The notes beneath the pieces are model-generated. The model made no database searches, was not told the origin of the DNA, and saw only the letters and a list, made by a program, of their open reading frames with translations. A stretch of 64,000 bases of DNA from Blastobasis lacticolella. Its lineage: Eukaryota; Arthropoda; Insecta; Lepidoptera; Blastobasidae. Positions 57,701 through 64,000 of the stretch are shown one piece after another. The translations under genes and the position numbers were made by a program. Where the stretch lies: NCBI GenBank assembly GCA_905147135.1, contig LR990056.1:4908001-4972000 (forward strand). Reading direction: 5' to 3'. Numbering within the stretch: the stretch's first letter is position 1; each line of letters begins with the position of its first letter.

Positions 57701-58030
57701 TTATTTTTCTTAATATTTGATAACAGGTACTTGACTGCCATCACACCTGACGCAAAATGCAACTCGATAAAATTCAGAAAACATTCAAACAGCGTTAAAT
57801 AAACTTACGTGATGCGGATACTGTATATAGCAGTAGTCAATGTTCCACAGCCACTCCTTGTCCCACAGGATGAAGAGCCCGAAAGCGAAGTTGTAGAAGT
57901 AGAAGGTACACCGCCACAGGTTCTCGCAGAACTTGGTGAGGGTCGAGGGCTTGTCCTGGCTGCGGCGGAGGCGCCACCAGCGCTCCACCTGCCGCTCCGT
58001 CATGTCCAGCTGTTTCGCCAGCCCGCATAG
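51666..58030 (-). CDS. schlank: Ceramide synthase copy 2 (tandem paralogue, 5' exons not found)
   Basis: Five exons on the minus strand: 57809-58030, 57017-57238, 55921-56039, 54212-54356, 51666-51764. Lengths 222, 222, 119 and 145 match copy 1 exons 3-6 exactly, and all borders are GT-AG in the same phases. The 268 visible residues have no stop. They keep TERQVERWWRLRRSQDKPS, the Lag1p block with FVHH, NLHRIGS and HDCADIFLD, and a Ser/Thr-rich tail ending ENNKK. Catalytic residues are present, so it is probably active in ceramide synthesis, perhaps with a different acyl-chain preference since its membrane segments differ most. No homologue of exons 1-2 is seen at 58031-64000; they are probably beyond the window. 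The tail stop again overlaps a donor consensus. Confidence 0.9.
51787..52044. mobile_element. MITE with a second MITE inside, 23 bases from exon 7 of copy 2
   Basis: The outer arms GGTACCGCCTATCTCCGATA and ACTATCGGAGGCGGTAC belong to the same family as 34252-34367. Inside, at 51871-51946, CACCCCTCTGGAATGACGTC pairs with GACGTCATTCCAGAGGGTGG. Confidence 0.8.
51871..51946. mobile_element. Inner 76-bp palindromic MITE
   Basis: Arms of about 30 bp with a loop of about 17 bp (AACATTTCGGATTTACT). Each arm carries TGACGTCA-like sequence. Confidence 0.75.
52045..53360. other. No gene; synthase copy 2 intron 6
   Basis: AT-rich intron sequence without recognised exon. A TTTAATTTAATTTAA run lies near 53172-53190. 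Confidence 0.5.
53361..53504. mobile_element. 144-bp palindromic MITE
   Basis: GGCTTACCATGAGTTCTTAT, AGCAGGACCT and AACAGAACTGCC are mirrored by GGCAGTTCTGTTCAGGTCCT and ATAAGACCTCATGGTAAGCC. Arms of about 60 bp. Confidence 0.85.
53654..53758. mobile_element. 105-bp inverted-repeat element
   Basis: GAGTTAGTCTGTGGTA pairs with TACACCACGGACTAACTC. The interior has a short CT run. Confidence 0.65.
54212..54356 (-). CDS. schlank: Synthase copy 2, exon 6
   Basis: Acceptor CACATTCCAG, donor CAG|GTGAGT. It encodes TTIRAPQLLPMFPAYYIFNS and a membrane segment to INAGQ. Confidence 0.92.
54952..55125 (-). mobile_element. 5S-derived SINE, second copy
   Basis: In reverse complement it has ACTGGATAGGTGACCGTTTC, GCACTTTGAAGCGAATGG and the tail AATTCGGGAGCCGATTGTCA, matching 41266-41494. 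The first part of the 5S-like head is missing. Confidence 0.65.
55921..56039 (-). CDS. schlank: Synthase copy 2, exon 5
   Basis: Acceptor TTAATTGCAG, donor GAG|GTAAGT. It encodes GAKAAKYANYQKFCDCVF, a membrane segment and GIYPFYIIW; this is the most diverged exon against copy 1. Confidence 0.92.
56182..56551 (-). mobile_element. tRNA-derived SINE, family A, with perfect target duplication
   Basis: A 370-bp element, head at the right (GTCGGTGGCCGAGCGGTTAG; B box GGTTCGAATCCC) and tail ATGATTATTTTTTTAT at the left. It is flanked by the 17-bp direct repeat AGATTTTTCTTGGTGTT at 56165-56181 and 56552-56568. It lies in synthase copy 2 intron 4 in the same orientation as the gene. Confidence 0.93.
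56569..56660 (+). mobile_element. LINE 3' tail split by the SINE
   Basis: GCTAATGTCTATAGGCAGTG and GTGACCACTTTCTATCAGGT to a GACATAAAAAAAAA end. The sequence TTCTTGGTGTT immediately before the SINE is the expected upstream continuation, as seen in the copy at 61796-61971. Confidence 0.75.
56798..56923. mobile_element. 126-bp inverted-repeat element
   Basis: CTGTCCTAATTGGCAACGGT and CTTACGAC pair with GTCGCACGAC and CGCTGCCAATCAGGACAG. Confidence 0.7.
57017..57238 (-). CDS. schlank: Synthase copy 2, exon 4 (Lag1p motif)
   Basis: Acceptor TCCATTTCCAG, donor GAT|GTGAGT. It encodes GQTPDIWWYYMVSAAFYWS, RRKDFWQMFVHHLATIALL, NLHRIGS and HDCADIFLD. Catalytic His residues retained. Confidence 0.94.
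57809..58030 (-). CDS. schlank: Synthase copy 2, exon 3
   Basis: Acceptor GGTTCACAG, donor CAC|GTAAGT. It encodes LCGLAKQLDMTERQVERWW, RLRRSQDKPSTLTKFCEN and a diverged membrane segment to QYPHH. Confidence 0.93.
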
Positions 58031-58889
58031 CTGTGAACCGTCAGGAATTTGGTTATTAAAGACGTAGCTTGAAAGAAAACTGGAAGAGATAAAGTCTAGT
58101 GTCTACAATATCAGTTAAAGCACTCGACCTAATTGTATTTAGCTAGTAATGCGATGTGCACTAAAGCTATAATATCACTGTGTACAGATGATTTATGAGC
58201 TGAAACGAATAGTGATAATTTTTTGTTAAAACGATACGAACAAGCTTTGGTCGATCGTGGATCACGTGAAATAAAACAGATTTCTGCTTGCTTTACTCAC
58301 GCAGAGTTCTCCTCAGTAGGTAAGTGTAAGGATGGACGCACCGATACCTCCTGACCGATTACCGATGTGCGATGAGATCGATTTCTCGATTATGGATTCC
58401 TATTACTCCTGTAAATGGTCTTATACACGCTAACCTCCAGAACTCCAGATATCGGAATTATTCCGGTTTCATGGGGTCGCCGAGATTATCTGATCTCCCA
58501 AATTCTGGACCATGGTCAAGGCGGACCCCGGGCTCTCGTGCGCGAGAACACAACCAGAACATTAACGCCAATATGATTATATTTTATAGGGACGCAGAGA
58601 CCCATGCTGTAACAAGCACTTAGCTATGTAGGACGACAAAACATTCCGAATTCCGATACCGTACAGAGCCACTCGTGACCTCGTTAAAATTTTATTTAAG
58701 ACGCGTGTTTATTCGTCTGATTTTCGCGATATCGGCTGGCCTGGAGAGGGACCTTGGTGTAACTTTATGAATTATTGGGAGTAAATTGGTAAGGAAAATA
58801 CAGATGTTTTAAACTTATACGAATAGTCAGTACATGTAATGATCGGTGAGTTTCGACCGTAACATAATTTTTTTTATTCATATGAAAAA
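58031..58889. other. Probable intron of synthase copy 2; SINE A fragment
   Basis: The 3' block of SINE A lies at 58485-58580 (TTATCTGATCTCCCAAATTC, GGTCAAGGCGGACCCCGGGC). No exon 2 is visible on the minus strand. Confidence 0.5.
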
Positions 58890-58985
58890 TGCAAAACCAC
58901 CGGTGCAATAGCGCTTGAAACCGGAAGACAATAATAAAAGCATTGTTGCTTGGCGGGAAATATAGATAAGGAGGTCGTACGGTGA
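58890..58985. repeat. Dispersed repeat shared with 38497-38600
   Basis: ACCGGTGCAATAGCGCTTGA, GACAATAATAAAAGCATTG and TTGCTTGGCGGGAAATATAG match the other copy. Confidence 0.5.
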
Positions 58986-59751
58986 GGAGGACTCTCCAGG
59001 CTTGACAGACCTAAAAATCCTAACATAGATCGGTATTATACAAGTCATCCCAATTTTGCCTGAGTAACACTTCAAGAGACATTCATCGTATATTATCCAT
59101 ACTAATATTGGTAAGCCATCCACTCCAACGATACTATAATTTAAGATCGCCCCGCGCATCCCTTCACGCAACCACCGCTCTCGAGGATTACTTCCAAAAC
59201 CTCGATCCACCAACGTGTAACATTTCAACAATTCTAAGGCTATTGGCACGCAATTTACCATAGCCCAGATAATGAGAACCACAATACAGTGGCTCAATGT
59301 TCAATGCACTGGTTGTATTCTGAATTCCTGCTAGTTGCGCAGACGCGTCTAAAAAGCTCTAATTACCTTCTCGCCGTACATACAGTTAGCGGGGTTATAA
59401 ATATTTATACAACGCACGCTGTGAAGCAAGCGGATAAAAGTTTACTTATTGGCTATCTATTGGCTACGCTATGGTGCTATTATAGGTACGAAGAGGTATG
59501 ATCTACGTATTAGTATACAATACAAACCAACAAACACACAGAAGTGATCCAGTGTTAATTCTTGATCGGGGTTTGGTATTGTTTGACTTTTGATCGGAGT
59601 AACAATTGACTTTAAAATGGCTATTAAAATTGCGTGTCTGTATGTTTGTGTTATTCCGTCGTGGTTGTTACTATTATTATTATTATTATTAAGCAGGCAA
59701 GCAGTTGTCAAACAACTGATAGATGCCTCTATCTAGCTCTTCTCTACTAAT

Positions 59752-59885
59752 TTTCAAACTGTATTTAAAAATTTGTCGAGTCTGTTTTTGAATTGGTTAG
59801 TATTTTCCGCCGTCACCACGGATTCAGGCAACTTATTCCAGGCATTCACGACTCGGTTGGTTAAAAAGTGTCTGTGCGTGTGTAT
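59752..59885 (-). mobile_element. LINE ORF2 C-terminus with stop
   Basis: The minus strand reads HRHFLTNRVVNAWNKLPES, then VVTAENTNQFKNRLDKFLNT, V and a stop, the standard C-terminal end of CR1/Jockey-group reverse transcriptase proteins. It is followed by a TAA microsatellite that would be the 3' tail. Confidence 0.85.
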
Positions 59886-61222
59886 TGTATAAAATTTGCT
59901 AAGATTACATAGTTCGAACCTTGGCGATGACCAAGAGACCGATCAATGCAATCAGCTAATCAAGCTAATCCTGCAGATATCTTTGAAACCTAATTAGATA
60001 TAGCCAATTATAGTATTAGTCACTTTGAAATCTTTTAAGGTACAGATAGAGTAAAAGACACTCAAACGATTTAAAATATCGATAAGGTTCAGATACTAGC
60101 ACCGGCTCCTGGTTTTTCTTCCGTGACCGGCGTCTGTTGCCCGGGATTGAGGAGGAAGGCAGGATTGATGGCGGATGTAAGCGTCTGTGTACATCTCTGA
60201 CCACCCTGTTTAGGGAGGGTGCCCTTGGAGCACATGAGTAGATATCCCTGGTGGTGGGGTATTTATTCATGTGCCGACAGTAAGAGCATGAGTTTTATTT
60301 ACGTGGTATTGTTTACAATCTCATTCTCTCCTTTCTTTGGCTGCACTTACTCCTGCTTCACGGTTCTGGCACAAAATAGAGGCTGGCTGCTTTTCGTACC
60401 TTGTGCAGCACATAAATAAATATGATATCTAGTTATGTAATCTAGCCTAGAGTCTTACCTTGACGATTGAGCTAGTTAAATAGCTTATGCTTTTTAAGGG
60501 TCGTAACTACAATAAACGATAATTTATAAAATAAAACTATCTACTTACTCTAAATCATTACTCTACTCTAGTCTGAAAATGGGAACTACGTTTGTATGGA
60601 AAAAAGGCGGGTATTCTTTTACCCATTCGTAGATTTCAGAACGCAAAAATATACCATCCCCGTGACCATGATGCATGCAACTGCGTCGAAATATCGGACT
60701 ACTCGTTAACTAAAGTACGCGGTAGGAAACACGGAACACAGTCTTAAAATGTGTGGGAATTACCGCGATAGTTTAAAACATGATGCAAAAATATAGATAG
60801 CACTTCTTTTTTTACTGGCAGCTAATATCAAAGTGAACACAGCTAGTAGTGGTATCATCATGCCGAAAGAATGCCTTACTTTAAATAGATCTGCTTATAA
60901 CTGTCTGTCTGGCGCGTTGATTGCAGCGCAATGTACGTACTGTATATAGGGACACAGCAAAGAAATTTTATGTCATTATTATATTGGTTTCGTGATGAGA
61001 TATCGGTATTTATAATAACCATAGATTTTTTCTAATTGCCCTTGATACACACAATATAACAAATACAGAAAGTACAGATTAGTTATGACACAACAAGCAC
61101 TACTTATCTCTAAAAGAAATCTCTTCCAGTAGGCCTTTATTTTATTTTGTATGAGAATGATTATGGTTTAATTATTGACATATTTTTAGTAAACTTGTTA
61201 CGAGGAGGTACCGAAAAATAAA
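59886..61222. other. No gene recognised
   Basis: This may include more decayed LINE sequence. The 84-codon minus frame at 60016-60270 has no domain, and no synthase exon 1 or 2 is found. Confidence 0.4.
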
Positions 61223-61564
61223 TGGACCCGGCGGATGCGACAGTTGGAGGTGACATATGCTTTGCGAGAACGTTTGTGACGACGAGATTAGCTTGATCGA
61301 AATTAGAAATTTCATCTCTGTGCGAAGTACTTGAAATTAAATTTACAAGTGTGAAAAAGAGAGGTAAATTCTTGTATCGATTAGGACGTTTCTAGTGTTA
61401 GTGATAAATATGCGTTCGCATACTTTACGCATGCGTAGGTACTTATTTTTACGCAAATTTCTAATTTTGATATAGATTATTAATCTCGTCGTCTAAGACG
61501 TTTTCGCAAACTTGCATAGTGTAACAAATTGGGACACCTGCAACTGTCGCGTCCGCCCGGTCCA
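61223..61564. mobile_element. 342-bp MITE with about 90-bp inverted repeats
   Basis: TGGACCCGGCGGATGCGACA and GTTGGAGGTG pair with CACCTGCAACTGTCGCG and TCCGCCCGGTCCA. Further in, ACGACGAGATTA and AAATTAGAAATTT are matched by AAATTTCTAATTTTG and TAATCTCGTCGTC. A flanking AAA on each side may be the duplicated target. Confidence 0.85.
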
Positions 61565-61795
61565 AAAGTGCTTTGTCAACTATGGAAATGTTAACTTGCA
61601 AAACCTAATCAATACTAATTGAAAATATTTAATATATTTTTTAAGCAGAGTGTCCGCTTTATTACATTACATTTATACTACATATTTTAGCTATAATGTA
61701 TGTTGTTTTGAAGACCGGAGTGAAGACCATTCGAACGAGGATTTAAGTTTACATTGCCTACATTACAATGCATTATATTTTATGTCGGTGACATT

Positions 61796-61971
61796 AACCC
61801 GTGGCTTTGGCAGTGGAGTGGCATTTGCCTTTTTGCTGCCAGAGCAACGTGTTATAGAGGTGGGCAACGCATTGGCGATACTCTTGGTGTTGCTAATGTC
61901 TATAGGCAGTGGTGACCACTTTCCGTCAGGTGGCCAGCTTGCCTGTTTGCCTACCGTATGACATAAAAAAA
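61796..61971 (+). mobile_element. LINE 3' tail with A-run
   Basis: GGCTTTGGCAGTGGAGTGGC, AACGTGTTATAGAGGTGGGC, TGTCTATAGGCAGTGGTGAC and a final ATGACATAAAAAAA. The same tail occurs at 56569 and in reverse at 63290-63470. Confidence 0.75.
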
Positions 61972-62438
61972 AAATTTACCTACTTAGGCAATAGCAATTG
62001 CAGTGACTTCACTTTCAGGGTTTCTTCATCAGCAACTAAGTAGCTAAGTCATAAACTTCTACACTAAGTACTATTATGAAACAGGTAGCGTTACTTTGTA
62101 ATGATGTATGGTATTTTTGAGACTGTAATGAGTCTTTAAAACTTGGTACTGCCGGTACCTATATAGATAAGCTATACTGTGCCAAAGTGTTCCATTATAG
62201 GTCTCCTCATGACAAAGGTAACGATAGGACATTGCAATAGTGATCTAGTTTTTAGAACATTGTAATAGTGATATACTTTTGTGTCTATGTCAATTGTAAA
62301 TGTTTATTGTCATGTGTGGGATTGGTGTAATAAACGGATTATTTATTTGTTTATTTTATTATACATTGATGCTTTATTTTAGAGTGAGATTTACAATTTT
62401 ATATTACGCCAAATTTTTAAAATTACTATATAAAATAG
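61972..62438. other. No gene recognised
   Basis: AT-rich sequence between a LINE tail and a SINE-like element. AATAAACGGATTATTTATTT near 62329 looks like another transposon tail. Confidence 0.4.
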
Positions 62439-62710
62439 ATCATCCTCATCATCACTATCACAGCCCATAAGAGTCCACTGCAAGACTTAGGGCCTCTCCC
62501 AAGAAAGGGAAAGTTATTCCCATAATCTCTACGCTAGGCAGGCGGATTGGAGATCGCAGTATTATAAATATATAACAATGGAAAAAGCTGCTGCCCGTTT
62601 TCCATCCTACGGAGAAGCTATATCTTTTGCCTCGAAAACATTAGACGTCTTGTGTCACCCACAAGTGTACAGGGTTGGTGCTATTCTACTCTACCGGACA
62701 CCTCACGGCC
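62439..62710 (-). mobile_element. SINE-like retroposon, family D
   Basis: It reads on the minus strand from GGCCGTGAGGTGTCCGGTAG to a GATGATGAGGATGAT tail. It is flanked by the perfect 11-bp duplication ATATAAAATAG at 62428-62438 and 62711-62721. Confidence 0.9.
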
Positions 62711-63117
62711 ATATAAAATAGGTAAATATATTTAAAAGACAATTTTCAACCCTCAAGTTTGCTTTACTATCACACTTGATACACTATTCCTCATATTTAC
62801 CTTACAGAGACAGCGCGCGAAATACGCATAAGCAACGCGCATAGTGTGGTGGCAACATTGATTAATTCACATTGGCTCGCTCACGGTCAATCAACCTAAT
62901 AGAACAGAAGTAGGGCAACGATGGTAAATCAGTGGGCAGCATTTCGAACGCGTCATGCTGACGGGGTCCGGCCCGACAGAGACGTACAGTGGCGTTGCTG
63001 TTTTGTATCCGATATGACTGACGTCCACTTGCCTACTTGGTGTATGGTGTATTGTCTTGTTGGATTTTCGTGGATGTATTTTGGTGGTGTTATACATAGG
63101 TAACTTATAGCTTTGAA

Positions 63118-63215
63118 ATCTATACATAGTATAAAACAAAGTCTCTTTCCGCCGTCTGTCCCTTTGAATCTATGTACGCTTAGATGTTTTAATCTACGCA
63201 ACGAATTTTAATGCG
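63118..63215. repeat. Dispersed 'ACAAAGTCGCTT' element, second copy
   Basis: AATCTATACATAGTATAAAA, CAAAGTCTCTTTCCGCCGTC and ACGCAACGAATTTTAATGCG match 9183-9275. Confidence 0.65.
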
Positions 63216-63289
63216 TTGTTCAGCATTAGATAGAATGATTCAAGAGGAATCTTTATAAGCAAAAAAAAGGGAGGTTACTTTTCTTTTTT

Positions 63290-63470
63290 CATTTTTTATG
63301 TCATACGTTAGGCAAACAGGCAAGCGGGCCACGTGATGGAAAGTGGTCACCACTGCCTATAGACATTAGCAAAACCAAGAGTATCACTAATGCGTTGCCC
63401 ACCTCTATAACACGTTGCTCTGGCAGCAAAAAGGCAAAGGCCCCCTCCACTGCCAAAGCCGCGGTTCCTC
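63290..63470 (-). mobile_element. LINE 3' tail, reverse orientation
   Basis: TTTTTTATGTCATACGTTAG, GGAAAGTGGTCACCACTGCC and AACACGTTGCTCTGGCAGCA are the reverse complement of 61796-61971. Confidence 0.75.
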
Positions 63471-64000
63471 AAATCCCTACCCCATGGAGCACTGGAAACC
63501 TTACTCACCAGCAGAAACACAATACTATTTAAAAGAGTAAGGTGGAGGTACTTCCCCACTCGGGCGGCTCCTATTCGAACGGGATACCCCGCTATGCCCT
63601 ACCTCTCTTGAACGGTAAGGTAGGGGTAAAGTAGGGCAGGAGTAGGGATAGGGTAGAGTAGGAGTAGGACGCCACGCGAACAAAGTCACGGCGGGACAAC
63701 TAGTATTATAGTAAAAGAAAGCCGGAGTGGGTCGCTAGTAAATAAATAAATAATCTATTTATTTCTCCACGACGCCGACGTATACATAATTTCGTATGCA
63801 ACTCAATTATAAGTCATCAGAAAATGGTGGTTACGTATACATATTTGATGACACTGGTGCCTGAACTAGCGGGCGCTTACAGATTTAGGTATTGAAAGCG
63901 ATTGCCTACCAGAACCTTTAATTAAAACGTTGTGTTTTGGCGTTTTACGTGCGGCAACTACAGTCTGACATGCACTACCTGTTAGGGAAAGCCAATTCGC
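63471..64000. other. No gene recognised
   Basis: A run of related GTAGGG words (GGTAGGGGTAAAGTAGGG, AGGAGTAGGGATAGGGTAGA) lies at 63600-63665. No exon is supported. Confidence 0.4.

Noticed and set aside
58878..59297. 139-codon minus-strand frame with hydrophobic stretches
   Set aside because: Its C-terminal part overlaps a dispersed repeat also present at 38497-38600. It has no family resemblance and no clear start context.

Overview
The window looks like nuclear DNA of a moth or butterfly. It is AT-rich, it contains intron-split insect genes, and it is saturated with short inverted-repeat transposons, tRNA- and 5S-derived SINEs and decayed non-LTR retrotransposons whose tails I recognise from lepidopteran genomes. 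Species cannot be read from the sequence.

Three protein-coding loci are supported. (1) 21022-24085, plus strand: a GC-rich 3 kb coding exon of an RBM12-type RNA-binding protein. It encodes the end of RRM1, an RS-rich segment, four more RRMs and RGG/GDPR repeats. Its 5' coding exon was not found in the 21 kb upstream. (2) 34572-44152, minus strand: a complete seven-exon ceramide synthase (schlank/CerS family), 365 residues as read to the first stop. (3) 51666-58030, minus strand: a tandem paralogue with the last five coding exons, each of exons 3-6 identical in length to its counterpart; exons 1-2 are not visible between 58.03 and 64 kb. Both synthases keep the Hox-like segment and the Lag1p motif with its His-His and His-Asp pairs, so both should act in the ER membrane, joining acyl-CoA to a sphingoid base.

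Layout: 1-20.9 kb is repeat-dominated with no convincing gene and includes a 2.8 kb foldback element (9295-12081). 21.0-24.5 kb is RBM12 with its poly(A) signal. 24.76-27.29 kb is a nest of transposons: a small MITE split by a hAT-like element (8-bp target duplication), which contains a PIF/Harbinger-like element (TAA duplication), which contains a GGTCCA-type minisatellite. 27.3-34.5 kb is AT-rich sequence and SINEs. 34.5-44.2 kb is synthase copy 1, 44.2-51.6 kb an AT-rich spacer, 51.7-58.0 kb synthase copy 2, and 58-64 kb repeats.

I see no obviously new enzymatic system. The most interesting signals are: the tandem synthase pair with patchy divergence suggesting gene conversion; a stop codon lying inside a consensus splice donor in both paralogues; an intronic minisatellite made from copies of the exon 6 splice donor; a SINE-like family with perfect 10-11 bp target duplications at three sites; and the nested transposon series.
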